A stretch of 64,000 nucleotides of DNA from Opisthocomus hoazin (Eukaryota > Chordata > Aves > Opisthocomiformes > Opisthocomidae): positions 6,572,001 to 6,636,000 of the forward strand of contig NC_134428.1 of assembly GCF_030867145.1 (NCBI RefSeq), read 5' to 3'. This document shows, piece after piece, positions 53,481-64,000 of the stretch. The notes below the pieces were generated by a model. The model did no database searches. It was not told the DNA's origin and saw only the letters and a list, made by a program, of their open reading frames with translations. The first letter of the stretch is position 1. Each line of letters starts with the position of its first letter. The position numbers were made by a program, and so were the translations under genes.

Positions 53481-54119
53481 TGCATGATGAGCTCCTTGAG
53501 TGCAAAGAGCAACAAGGACGTCGAGACCTGAGGACGGTCTACGGCGCAGAAGACAGAGCACACAAACAACACAAAAGCACAGACACAGGCTGGAACTGCC
53601 CTGCCCAGCACACACGAGCGTCGTGCTGCAACAAAACGCGGTCCCTTCGCCTGCCCAAAGGGGTCCGCTCCCGAGCAGACCTCTCCCCTACGCTAACTTC
53701 ACAACTCTTCCCTCCAATTCCCAACCTTGTCCCCTCCTCCCAGCCTCTCCCCAGGCCCTGCCCCACAACTTTGCTTTCAGAGGGACAGGGGTCAGAATCC
53801 ACCCATCCTCGACAAAAAAAAAAGACACTGGCTAACTGGGATGCTCCTGCAGTCGCATGGTTCTGCATAGTCATCTGCAAAAAAAATAAAAACCAAAAAA
53901 ACACACCCACACACACTGCTGACAGTAAGCATCACAGCGGCCAATGCCAGCCTCTTCTACAAAGGCCGCCGCCTCAAAAGCACTGCGGTGCTCTGCTCAC
54001 CTGCGCATTCCAGACTCGCAGGCCACGGCTGTCATCGCTTCTGGTACCTAACATACCAAGAGGTACAAAATCACCACTGCGCTTGTGAGAAGTCACCCAC
54101 CCCACACTGCTCCTTGCTG
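53481..54119. other. Unassigned DNA between satellite and ERV-C
   Basis: Plus frame 53369-54088 is open but begins in satellite and resembles nothing known. A short A-run at 53814-53823 and an ACACAC-rich bit at 53900 are the only simple features. Confidence 0.4.
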
Positions 54120-54660
54120 CCACCCAGCTCACTTGGACATTTGGAGTAGCTAAATTAAATCTGCAGCTTCTAGTCCCAGCCCCTCCTCTTCCCTCCTCTA
54201 AATTAACTAATATAAAACCATATTCTTTGCCATTAGGAGCTAGGGAAGGCATAGCACCCGTACCAGCAGAATTGCGGGAACAAGGAGTTATAGTTCCCAC
54301 CCATTCACCTTACAATTCCCTGGTCTGGCCAGTGCAAAAATCAAATGGAAAGTGGTGGCTAACAATCAATTATCGCTGTTTAAATGCTAATACGGGCTCA
54401 TTAGCACCATTCAGGAACATGCGCACCCAATTTTAGCAACTATTGATGTTAAAGACATGTTTTTCATGGTTCCGCTTCAACCTGAAGATCAAACCCACTT
54501 TGCTTTCACTTGGAAAGGACAACAATATACATTCACTAGATTGTCCCAAGGATTTAAACACTCCCCTACCCTAGCACACTATGCCCTAGCAAGGGAATTA
54601 GAAAAAATCCCTCTGGATAAGGAGGTCAAAATCTATCAGTATATAGACAATGTGTTAATG
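54120..54660 (+). pseudogene. ERV-C reverse transcriptase, first part
   Basis: N-terminal RT of a third retrovirus: YSLPLGAREGIAPVPAELRE, EQGVIVPTHSPYNSLVWPVQK, LTINYRCLNANTG, FAFTWKGQQYTFTRLSQGFK. At the catalytic site it reads YQYIDN, with the second Asp changed to Asn. A stop and shift lie near 54436. The sequence is cut by a solo LTR directly after the catalytic motif. The style is gamma-like, different from ERV-A and ERV-B. Confidence 0.85.
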
Positions 54661-54665
54661 GGGAG

Positions 54666-55076
54666 TGTCCTGGGTTTGGTCAGGACAGGGTTAATTTTCA
54701 CCGGACTCCAGGAAGGGGCACAGCCAGGTGGGCTGACCCAACCCCAACCTGGCCAAACAGAGCAGGGTATTCCATACCATGTGCCATCATGCTGGGTTCC
54801 GGTGGGTGGGGCGGCGTGGTGGGAACTCACTCGCGGCTTGGGAGGGCACAGCAGCAGTTCGGTCCGGGAGAACGGCTCTGTTCTGCTGGTTTGTTTTGTG
54901 TATTCCCCTTTTTTGTATCGCTGTTGTTCCTGTTCCCTCTGTTTGCTGTTCTGTTAAACTGCCGTTATCCCGACCCACCGGTTTCTGCCTATTTCTTTCC
55001 ATTCTCCTTTGCACCCCGGTGGGTGGAGGTGCGGCCACATGGCGTTTTTGTTGCCGGCTGCAGCCGAACCAGAACA
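54666..55076 (+). mobile_element. Solo LTR (family LTR-B) in ERV-C pol
   Basis: TGTCCTGGGTTTGGTCAGG to GCCGAACCAGAACA, 411 bp, with a perfect 5 bp duplication GGGAG at 54661-54665 and 55077-55081. Same family as the ERV-A LTRs, plus orientation. The 5 bp duplication supports an ERVL-type integrase for this family. Confidence 0.93.
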
Positions 55077-55081
55077 GGGAG

Positions 55082-55459
55082 GAAAGCGAGCAGCATCAGT
55101 TTGCAAAGCGCAGGCCACAGTTATTAAACACCTAGCAGGGCTAGGTCTGCAGATTTCACCAGAAAAGGTACAACCTCCTGCCCCCAAGGTAAAATTCTTA
55201 GGGATCTGGTAGAAAGGAGGAGCCGTGTGTATTCCTGATGAGACTCTGACAACGTTAGACTAAATACAAATACCTACCTCAAAACGAGAATTGCAGCAAG
55301 TGTTAGGAACCTTGGTTTTCTGGCGAAAACATATTACTGATTTTTCCATAATAGCTAGACCATTATATGATTTATTGTGAAAAGGTGTTTCTTGGGACTG
55401 GACTCCTGTACATGAGGAAGCCCTACACTTATTAGTATTTGAAGCATCTAATTATCAAG
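55082..55459 (+). pseudogene. ERV-C pol, middle part
   Basis: Resumes after the LTR with RT thumb/connection sequence: KHLAGLGLQISPEKVQPPAP, KVKFLGIW, SKRELQQVLGTLVFWRKHIT, WDWTPVHEEALHLL. Several TAG and TGA codons interrupt it. It stops at the CR1 insertion (55460). Confidence 0.8.
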
Positions 55460-55862
55460 TTTTTTTGGTGAAGCTACTGAAGGTGAAGGGCTCTGGAGCA
55501 GAGGCTCGCGCCGAAGGACCCTTTCTCCAGTGGCAAAACCGCAGTGGCGAGGCGGCAAAAAGCGCCGAGAGAGAGGAGACCCCAGCACCCCCCCCCCCCT
55601 CCCCCGAGCGGGAGAGTGAGAGGTGCCAACAAGCAGCAGCTCTGACTCAGCGGGGGCAGACGCGAGTGTGACAGCGGCCAAACCCCCTCACGGATAAGAG
55701 CAGCCCCAGGGAGCGCGGGCAAACAGAGCCGGCGCAGCAGCCCGGGAGCGGTGCGGGCAGTTTGCACAGGCAGGGCGAGCAGGGAAGGCGAGCAGGCAGG
55801 GTGCAGCCCTCTTCCTGGCTACTCAAGTAGTAGGCATCGCTCTTCCAGGAGATATTCTAGCC

Positions 55863-56953
55863 ATGGTTACCACTCGTGGTAAAGTTCTTGCTAGAAGGAG
55901 TGTGTGGACCCAGACGGAGGCCCCATGCAAGAACGCAGGTGTTCAGGTCTCTGGCTGCAGGGAGTGCCTGAGCCTGGCGCTCGTACCAGAAGACAGCAGA
56001 GACAGCAGCTGTGTTCGGTGCGAGCAGGTGAATGACCTGCTCAGCCTGGTGGCAGAGCTGAAAGAGGAAGTGGAGAGGTTGAGGAGCATCCGGGAGTGTG
56101 AGAGAGAGATCGACTGGTGGAGCCGCTCCCTGCCCTCCCTGAGGCAGAGGCAGCAGGAGGCGGCTCCACAAAAAGCAGAGAACCCCCTACCCTCTTGCCA
56201 CCGAGCAGAAAGAGGGGACCTAAGAGATGGTGGGGAATGGAAATGGGTTCCTGCTCAGGGTGGCAAGCGAATCCCCTCCCGGCCTCCCTCACCTGCCCAG
56301 TTGCCCTTAAGCAACGGAGACGGGGCTCTGGAATGTGAGGAACTGGCCACAAAGGATGTGGGTGAAGGTGAAGCTCCATCCAGGGGGTTGCCCAGGACGA
56401 GTCAGTCAGCCCCACGTATTACGACTGCCTCAGCTAAGAAAAAAAGGAGGGTAATTGTCACAGGCGATTCCCTTCTGAGGGGAACAGAGGGCCCGATCTG
56501 CCGTACGGACCCATCCCACAGGGAAGTCTGCTGCCTCCCTGGGGCCCGGGTTAGGGATATTGTGAAGAAACTCCCTGGTCTGGTGCAACCTTCTGATTAT
56601 TACCCCTCTTGGTAATGCAGGTTGCTGGGGATGAGATAGCAGAGAGAAGTCCAAAGGCCATCAAAAGGGACTTCAGGGCACTGGGGCGACTGGTTGAGGG
56701 ATCAGGAGTGCAGGTGGTGTTTTCCTCCATCCCATCAGTGGCAGGGAACAGCACTGAAATGGGCAGGAAAACTCACCTGGTTAACAGGTGGCTCAGAGAC
56801 TGGTGCCATCGGTCAAATTTTGGCTTCTTTGATCATGGGGAGGTGTACACAGCACCGGGCCTGCTGGCGACAGGTGGAACTCAGCTATCTCAAAGGGGAA
56901 AAAGGATTCTTGGCCATGAGCTGGCGGGGCTCATTGAGAGGGCTTTAAACTAG
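55863..56953 (+). pseudogene. CR1 ORF1, one frameshift
   Basis: ORF1 of CR1 encodes an RNA-binding protein with an esterase domain. Visible: cysteine pairs in CRECLSLALVPEDSRDSSC and CEQVNDLLSLVAELKEEVER (zinc-finger/coiled-coil), then the SGNH esterase with VTGDSLLRGTEG (catalytic Ser) and GARVRDIVKKL. The first frame stops at 56615 after DYYPSW; the rest continues in another frame with the C-terminal GGTQLSQRGKRILGHEL (in place of the usual Asp-x-x-His block). One missing base near 56605 explains the break. Confidence 0.85.
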
Positions 56954-57009
56954 GTTCGAAGGGGGAAGGGGACATCACCCAGCTCACTAGGGATGAGCCT
57001 AGGCTTGGC

Positions 57010-59828
57010 GTGCCAGGGTCAGGGGTGAGACTGACAGCCCAGCTCAAGCGTGTCTATACCAACGCACGTAGCATGGGCAATAAACAGGAGGAGCTGGAAG
57101 CAATTACACAGCAGGACGGCTACGACTTGGTTGCCATCACAGAAATGTGGTGGGACAACTCACGTGACTGGCATGCTGTCATGGATGGCTACAAACTCTT
57201 TAGGAAAGACAGGCCAACAAGGAGAGGTGGGGGAGTTGCTCTGTATGTGAGGGAGCAACTGGAATGCATTGAGCTTGGCCTGGGAGCAAATGAGGAACGA
57301 GTTGAGAGCTTATGGGTTAGAATTAAGGGACAGGCTCACACGGGTGACATTACGGTGGGTGTGTACTACAGGCCACCTGACCAGGAGGAGGAGGTTGATG
57401 AGGCCTTCTACAAGCAGCTGCAAGCAGCCTCACAATCACAGGTCCTGGTTCTCATGGGGGACTTCAACCACCCTGACATCAGCTGGGAAGACCATACAGC
57501 TAGGCAGGCGCAATCCAGGAGGTTCCTACAGAGCATCGATGATAACTTTCTGATGCAAGTGGTGGAGGAACCAACAAGGAAAGGCGCTCTGCTGGACCCA
57601 AGGAGGGACTGGTGGAGGATGTGAAGATTGGAGGTAGACTCGGCTGCAGTGACCATGAAATGGTCGAGTTCAGGATCCTGCGTGGAGGAAGCAGGGCGAT
57701 AAGCAGGATCAAAACCTTGGACCTCAGGACGGCTAACTTTGACCTCTTCAAGGAGCTACTGAGAGGAATCCCGTGGGCCAGGGCTCTCGAAGGCAGGGGG
57801 GTCCAAGAGTGCTGGTCACTCTTTAAACATCACTTCTTCCACGCTCAGGAGCAGTGCACCCCCCTGAGAAAGAAATCTAGCAAAGGACACAGGAGACCTG
57901 CATGGTTGAACAAGGAGCTTCTAGCAGAGATCAGGTGGAAGAGAAAGGTCCATGGAATGTGGAAAGAGGGGCAGGCCACTTGGGAAGAGTACAGGAATGT
58001 GGTCAGAGCGTGCAGGGATGCAACAAGGAAGGCCAAAGCCCACCTGGAATTGAAGCTGGCAAGGGATGTCAAAAACCACAAGAAGGGCTTCTTCAACTAC
58101 ATCAGCAAAAGGAAGGCTAGGGACAATGTGGGGCCGCTGCTGAATGAGGCGGGTGTCCTGGTGACGGAGGATGCGGAGAAGGCAGAGCTACTGAATACCT
58201 TCTTTGCTTCAGTCTTCAGTGTCAAGGCAGGCCCTCAGGAATCCCAGGCCCCGGAGGTAAGAGTAGAAGCCTACAGAGAGGATGACTCTCCCTTGGTTGA
58301 GGAGGACTGCATGAGGGATTGCTTAAGCGATCTGGACGTCCACAGATCCATGGGCCCCAATGGAATGCACCCACGAGTGCTGAGGGAGCTGGTGGATGTC
58401 ATTGCTGAGCCACTCTCCATCATCTTTGAGAGGTCCTGGAGGACAGGAGAGGTGCCTGAGGACTGGAGAAAGGCCAATGTCACTCCAATCTTCAAAAAGA
58501 GCAAGAAGGAAGACCCAGGGAACTACAGGCTGGTCAGCCTCACCTCCATCCTGGGAAAGATGATGGAGCAGCTCATTCTAGAGGTCATCAACAAGCAAGT
58601 GCAGGAACAGAAGGTTATCAGGAGTAGTCAGCATGCATTCACCAAAGGGAAATCATGCCTGACCAATCTGATAGCTTTCTACGATGACATGACTGGCTGG
58701 GTAGATGAGGGGAGAGCCGTGGATGTTGTCTACCTAGACTTCAGCAAGGCTTTCGACACTGTCTCACATAACATCCTCCTAGGGAAGCTCAGGAAGTGTG
58801 GGCTTGATGAGTGGTCAGTGAGGTGGATTGAGAACTGGCTGAATGGCAGAACTCAGAGGGTTGTCGTCAGCGGTGCTGAGTCTAGTTGGAGGCCAGTAAC
58901 TAGTCGTGTCCCCCAGGGGTCAGTACTGGGCCCAGTCTTGTTTAACTTCATCAGTGACATGGATGAAGAGTTAGAATGTACCCTCAGCAAGTTTGCTGAT
59001 GACAGCAAACTGGGAGGAGTGGCAGATACACCAGAAGTCTGTGCTGCCATTCAGCGTGACCTGGACAGGCTGGAAAGTTGGGCAGAGAGGAACTTGGTGA
59101 AGTTCAACAAGGGCAAGGGCAGGGTCCTGCACCTGGGGAGGAACAACCCCATGCACCAGTACAGGCTTGGGGCGGACCTGCTGGAGAGCAGCTCTGCGGA
59201 GAGGAACATGGGTGCCCTGGTGAACGACAGGTTAACCATGAGCCAGCAGTGTGCCCTGGCTGCCAAGAAGGCAAATGGCATCCTGGGGTGCATCAAGAGG
59301 AGTGTGGCCAGCAGGTTGAGGGAGGTTCTCCTTCCCCTCTACACTGCCCTAGTGAGGCCTCATCTGGAGTATTCTGTCTAGTTCTGGACTCCCCAGTTCA
59401 AGAAAGATGAGGAACTACTAGAGAGAGTCCAGCGGAGGGCTACAAGGATGATGAGGGGACTGGAGCATCTCCCCTACGAGGAGAGGTTGAGGGAACTGGG
59501 CTTGTTCAGCCTGAAGAAGAGAAGGCTGCGAGGGGACCTTATAAATGCCTACAAATATCTGAAGGGAGGGTGTCAGGAGGATGGGGCCAAGCTCTTTTCA
59601 GTGGTGCCCAGTGACAGGACAAGGGGCAATCGGCACAAACTGAAGCAGAGGAAGTTCCATCTGAACATGAGGAAGAACTTCTTCACTCTGAGGGTGACAG
59701 AGCACTCGAACAGGCTGCCCAGGGAGGTTGTGGAGTCTCCTTCTCTGGAGATATTCAAAACCCACCTGGACAAGGTCCCTGTGCAGCCTGCTGTAGGTGA
59801 CCCTGCTTCGGCAGGAGGGTTGGACTAG
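57010..59828 (+). pseudogene. CR1 ORF2 (endonuclease-reverse transcriptase), broken
   Basis: APE-type endonuclease first: LVAITEMWWD (catalytic Glu), VGVYYRPPDQ, VLMGDFNHPDI with Asp and Asn, CSDHEMVEF with the catalytic His. Between GALLD and the next frame a short deletion near 57600 shifts register. The RT frame 57612-59381 is open for 589 codons: [61 protein letters not shown] replaces Gln in the HLEYSV-stop region at 59379; the C-terminal part continues to about 59828. Three lesions in all, few for its length. Confidence 0.92.
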
Positions 59829-59882
59829 ATGACCCACACAGGTCCCTTCCAAACCCTACCATTCTGTGATTCTGTGATCAAG

Positions 59883-61030
59883 CCTTAGGCCCTATTCACC
59901 GCACTGACCCAATCCAGATTGAATGAAGATTTGCTCAGTCGGGACTGTCAATCCACCTTTCGCAAAAGGAGCCAGAGGGACCTCCAAAGCCTATTGGATT
60001 TTATTCATGTAGGTTTAAGGATGCAGAAAAAAGTTATACAGTATGGGAAAAGGGACTATTTGCATTGCGGGAAGTGGAACATATCATCTGCCAACAGCCA
60101 ATTATACCTAGAGGCCCCTTTAAGATAATGAAACCCATTTTGGCCAGAAGCCCAACCCCTGACAGGGTGGCACAACGTGCATCTGTGCGAAAGGGGTATG
60201 CACAGATTGAACATTATTGTACCATCTTCCAGGTATCTGAGGGTACACACAAAAAACTAACTATACAAGAAGAATTTCCCCTTAAGTGCAAAAATGATCC
60301 TCCATCCCGTTATACGAGTTGCCCCTCCATTTTCTGAACAACTAGAGAAGGTTTGGTTTACTGATGCCTCAGCTAGACATGAAGGGGAAGTGTGGAAATA
60401 TCGGGCAGTGGCTTTACAGATTCCAACTGAAGAAAAAATCACAACAGAAGGAGAAGGCAGTGCACAAGTAGGAGAACTAGTTGCAGTCTGGAGCGTATTT
60501 CCAGCATGAAGCTCAATCCTCCTGAAGCTCAATCTTCTTCTCCTATCTATATCTATACTGACTCTTTTGCTGTCTTTAAGGGGTGCATGGAATGGCTTTC
60601 TTTCTGGGAGAAAAATGGGTGGGAGGTAAATCAGATACCCATATGGCAGAAGGACAAACGGCAAGATATCCTAGGAATTGCCAAACAAGGAAATTTTGCC
60701 ATAGCCTGGGTAGCTTCCCATCAAAGTGGAGGTGATCTAACTAGCCAGTGGAACAAAGTAGATGAACTATCCCATTTAACTCCCCTACAAAATGAACCAA
60801 TTACCTGCATGGCTGCATATTAGAAGGCGGCACACAGGAAGCAACGATCTCTGTGGTGAGGCGCACGCTCAAGGCCGGCGCGTCACCACGGCAAGCTGGC
60901 GCACGTGTATGTCTGCATGCAGCCCGTGTCGTAGCCGACAAACATCCCTTAGAGCAACCTCCCTTACACATTAAAAGCAAGAAGGGACTGTGGGAAACCT
61001 GGCAAGTAGATTATACTGGCACTTTCTGAA
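59883..61030 (+). pseudogene. ERV-C pol, RNase H and integrase start
   Basis: After the CR1 the retroviral frame resumes: KEPEGPPKPIGF, REVEHIICQQPIIPRGPFKI (connection), then RNase H with EKVWFTDASARHEGEVWKY, IYIYTDSFAVFKGCMEWL and VASHQSGGDLTSQWNKVDEL. The integrase zinc region follows (about 60830-60960), and the sequence ends at WETWQVDYTGTF, the start of the catalytic core. Stops at 60338, 60509 and 60821 split it. The rest of integrase and any env are missing. Confidence 0.82.
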
Positions 61031-62084
61031 AACCCGAGGGAACGGGTTCCCACCCTTCAGGGAACACACACACCGCGAACCCTGCCAGAAAACGCACGAA
61101 ACCGGCAACGAAATACGGCTCGTCCTGTGCCGCGGGGGCCGTGGCGGCACCAAGCGCGACGTGGCCGAGAGCAACGCGTCTGCCCGGCAGCCAAGCCCGT
61201 GGAGACGGCACCGGCCCGGCAGCCGGGAGCCCGCCCGCTGCCCCGGCGCACCGGCACGGCCGACCGCCAGCCCCCGTCCGAGGGCCGCAGCGCCCAGCAC
61301 GCCGCGACCGGCCGCTTCGCCGCTGCCTCAGCTTGCAGGGACACCGCGCCCCCCCCGCCGACGCACCCGGAATCCCCCCCAGCCCCACAGCACCCGGCGC
61401 TCCGCAGCGCAGCTCCGGGCAGGCCCCGCCGCCCCGCTCCCACACGGCGCCGTCTCCCCCCCGCTCCTGGCTTCCGACAGGGCCGCGCTGTCCTGGCCGC
61501 CCCCGGCAGGCAACACCGCCCTCCTGGGGGCTTTCCCCGGGACCCCCCGGTCACTCGCCCGTCCCCCCCCCACTCACCTTCTCCCTCGCGGCGGCCACGG
61601 CTCCGCTCCTCCCTCGCCTCGCACCGGCCCCTCCACGGCCACCCGGGGCACGGCAGCACCGGGCCCTCCACCGGCAGAGGGAGGGGCCGTCGCCATCAGC
61701 CCCGCTGCCCGCACCGGGGGCTCCCCCGGCCCCAGCCCACGGCTGGAGCCCGGCAGGAACAGGGGGCCGTCGCCCCAGCCCCACAGCCCGTCCCCTCCTC
61801 CCCTGGGCTCCGGCGCAGCCCCTCGTCCTGTGCAAACCAAGCACAGACGCAGCCGGGAGGGCAAAAGGGACCACAGGTGTTTATTCAGTCACGCACCCAG
61901 CCAGTCCCGGGAGCCGCACTGCTCTGGGGCTTGGGGCCCCCCGATGCTCCCCCTGCCCCTCCGACACCTCGGCAGTCCTTTCCGAAGCTGTGCCCGTTGC
62001 TCCAGCGGGGAACAGTCGGTCAGGCGGCTCCCGGAGCGACGCGCTGCTCGGCAGAGGCTGCCAAAAATGAGGAGCAAGGTGCAG
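61031..62084. other. CpG-rich block of unknown origin
   Basis: Very GC-rich from about 61100 to 62060 with many CpG dinucleotides, unlike its surroundings. Long overlapping ORFs on both strands (up to 400 codons) are expected from composition and show no domain. On minus, AATAAA occurs at about 61885 (CTGAATAAACACC), so a transcript 3' end is possible. It could be a CpG island/promoter or a captured exon. Confidence 0.5.
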
Positions 62085-63130
62085 GCCACTACAAGAGAGG
62101 AGAAAAGGGACAGATGGCTGGACAGTGGCGGTGTAATGAGAAAGCACGAAGCAGGCAAAGGAACAGCGAGAGAAGGATGGGGACAGGCAGTCCCACAGAG
62201 ATGGAGAAAGAAGCAGCAGAAACAAGGAGAAGGAGCAGGACAAAGACCAACAAAAGAGGATGGGAGCAGGATGGAGATGCAGAAAACCTGCAACAGGCAG
62301 CAGGACAGAGAGGAAGGAAAAAAGAATAGGGGCAGAGATCTGGACCAAGAGAGTTGGGCACAGGCGAAAAAAAAAGCTGCAAAGACAAAAAAAGAAGCTA
62401 TGAAGAAAAGTCAGAGAGGGAGGAATGAAACAAGGACAGGCAGCTGGGACAGCAAACAATGGAGGGAAGTGGCAAGGGGGGGGAACAACACAAAACAAAC
62501 CACATAGCTACACGCTACAGGGCAGAGAGGGAAGAATTAGGAAACAGAGACTGCGAACTGGAAGAAAGAGAGCTGGAGAGCAAGAAGAACAACAATGCAT
62601 ACAGAAAGAAGGGGCACTGGGGGAGGAATTCTAAAATAAGGTCATCAGGGAGCCAGAGACTGCGAGATGGAGAAAGGACAAAAGCGACAGGCTACAGGGT
62701 AGAGAGGGAAGAATCAATGAACAGGGACAGAGAGCCGGCCTGAAAGAGACCAAGAAAGGAGAAAGGCAAAAGGTCACACAGGTGATGGGGCACAGAGGGA
62801 GGAATTAAAAAAATAGGGATAGGGAGATGGACAGAGAGAAAGGCAGAAAAAGCAATAGACCACAGGGCAGAGAGGGAGGAATGGATAAATAGCAACAGGG
62901 GACCGGACAGAGTGCGATGGAGAATGGAAACAAATAACAGTGGGCTCCAGGGAAGAGTGAGGAATTAACAAACAGGGACTGGGAGCTGGACAGCGAGACA
63001 TGGAGAAAGACAAAAAAAACAATGATGGGCTACAAGACAGACAGGGAGGAAATAAAAAACAGCGCCAGGGAGCCGGACACAGAGAGATGGAGAAAGAAAA
63101 AGAAACAAAAAAAGCGACAGGCTACAGGGT
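62085..63130. repeat. 84-85 bp satellite, array 3 (GA-richer variant)
   Basis: Anchor GGGAGCCGGACAGAGAGAGATGGAGAAAG-type near 62648, 62733, 62815, 62900, 62985 and 63068, spacing about 84. Shares GGCTACAGGGCAGAGAGGGAGGAATTAAAAAA with array 2 in a diverged form. Confidence 0.88.
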
Positions 63131-63606
63131 TAGCCCAAGCTGGACAATGGGAATATTCCATACCATAGACATCACACACAGCTTATGAATGGGGACCGGC
63201 CAGGCGGCCGGAATCGGCTCTTCTCATTTCCATGAGCTGGAATCCTGTCTTGGCCGGGAGGTCAAGCTATTTTGTGAATTTAGCAAAATTCACGATTTCC
63301 AGGTTCCGGGTTCTGCGATCGCTGCTTGGGAACTGGCTGTGAATGGGTCATCAGGTGGTAAGAAAAATTGTATTGTATATAGTTTGGTTTGCATATTCAT
63401 TATTATCATTATTATTATTGCTATTAGTAGTAGAAGTATTAGTATTAGTAGTAGTATTTCCTTTGTTGTCTTATTAAACTGTCTTCATCTCAACCCACGT
63501 GCTTTACCTTTTGTCCATTTCTCCTCTCCATCCTGCTGGGGAGGACAGGGGGCTGAGCAAGTGGCTCTCTAGTACTTAGTTGTTGGCTGCTGCATTAAAC
63601 CACGAC
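63131..63606 (+). mobile_element. LTR-A, 5'-truncated copy
   Basis: Matches the last 470 bp of the solo LTR at 49196-49845: GGGAATATTCCATACCATAG, AACTGGCTGTGAATGGGTCATCA, AAACTGTCTTCATCTCAA, ending TTAAACCACGACA. It contains an ATT/AGT trinucleotide expansion at about 63401-63460. The LTR start is missing and no target duplication is seen. Confidence 0.88.
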
Positions 63607-64000
63607 AGACAGAGAATTAAAAAATCAGGACTGGGAGCAATCTACAGAGAGATGTCCAGGAATGAAAATATAAAGAGTGACGTGTACAGGGCAGAGTGGG
63701 AGGAATTAAAAAAAAAAAGTTAAGACAGGGACAGGGAGCCGGACAGAGAGACATAGAGAAAGAAAAAACAGCGATGGGCTACACGGCAGAGAGGGAGGAA
63801 TTAAAAAATCCTGGCAGGGAACCAGACAGGGACAGAGGGCAAAAGAAATGAAATTGCACTGTGGCATAGGGCCGAGAAGGACAAAACTGAAAAACAGGGC
63901 CTGAGAACTGGAAAGAGAGAGCCAGAGAAAGAAAAAACTACCAGAGAGGGAGGAATGAAAAAACAGGGGCGGGGAGTCAGAGAGAGACAGAGAGAAATAA
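63607..64000. repeat. 84-85 bp satellite, array 4, runs off the window
   Basis: Same units as array 3 (GGAGGAATTAAAAAA, GGGAGCCGGACAGAGAGACATAGAGAAAG). Continues to the right edge. Confidence 0.88.

Larger units (their letters stand above)
55460..59876 (+). mobile_element. Near full-length CR1 LINE in ERV-C pol
   Basis: About 4.4 kb, close to complete CR1 length: GC-rich 5' UTR (55460-55862), ORF1, ORF2 and a 3' end with two ATTCTGTG repeats (59861-59876). ATCAAG occurs on both sides (55454-55459 and 59877-59882) and may be a short target duplication. The ORFs are broken by few lesions, so the copy is not very old but is inactive. Confidence 0.93.

Noticed and set aside
53369-54088. 239-codon plus-strand ORF
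   Set aside because: Begins in A-rich satellite and crosses into unassigned DNA; no recognisable domain.
61057-62507. ORFs of 505, 400, 309 and 205 codons in the CpG-rich block
   Set aside because: Stops are rare at such GC content; the ORFs overlap in several frames on both strands and show no conserved motif.

Overview
The window is avian nuclear DNA, very repeat-rich, and I find no intact host protein-coding gene in it. Bird origin is supported by three things: CR1 LINEs with their characteristic short terminal repeats (ATTCTATG or ATTCTGTG), avian-type ERV LTRs, and a mitochondrial insert whose order cytb - tRNA-Thr - tRNA-Pro - ND6 - tRNA-Glu - control region is the ancestral bird arrangement. 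The density of nested retroelements and satellites would suit a W chromosome or other heterochromatin; that is inference.

Layout. 1-2270: unassigned sequence, a 0.45 kb AGAGG pentamer tract, and the left end of a degenerate ATCTGC hexamer array. 2270-17252: a nuclear copy of most of the mitochondrial genome (NUMT), in reverse orientation, running from the start of ND2/tRNA-Met through ND1, rRNAs, control region, ND6, cytb, ND5, ND4, ND4L, ND3, COX3, ATP6/8 and COX2 into COX1. It carries frameshifts, nonsense codons, a 35 nt ATP6 deletion and a 369 bp solo LTR (target duplication GTAGGA) in ND4L. 17262-18921: a 5'-truncated CR1 that abuts the NUMT; the hexamer array resumes right after it and flips orientation near 20340. 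20860-24250: 64 bp minisatellite, ERV LTR remnant and a broken CCDC81-like (HU-domain) gene fragment. 24260-26090: a CT-rich arm and a GA-rich arm flanking a CR1 tail. 26100-32226: A-rich repeats, unassigned DNA, a 187 bp repeat pair, CR1 and LTR scraps, and a 12-unit, 128 bp array.

32227-47034: a nested retroviral structure. An older ERVL-like provirus (ERV-A, minus strand, no env seen) has paired LTRs, a Lys-like primer site and gag-PR-RT-RNase H-IN remains. Its gag is split by a younger plus-strand provirus (ERV-B, 37648-45847) with paired LTRs, a 6 bp target duplication AGACTC and a primer site matching initiator tRNA-Met over 18 of 18 bases. All reading frames of both are broken except some domain-sized stretches.

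47035-64000: CR1 tail, GC-rich unassigned DNA, the 187 bp repeat pair again, then long arrays of an 84-85 bp A-rich satellite interrupted by a solo LTR (target duplication ATATA). At 54120-61030 a third ERV pol (ERV-C) is split by a solo LTR (GGGAG duplication) and by a nearly full-length CR1 with broken ORF1 and ORF2. A CpG-rich block of about 1 kb follows, then more satellite to the right edge.

The genes here do not work together as a system. What can be read is a layered history: satellite, NUMT plus CR1, LTR into NUMT; and ERV-A, then ERV-B inside it.
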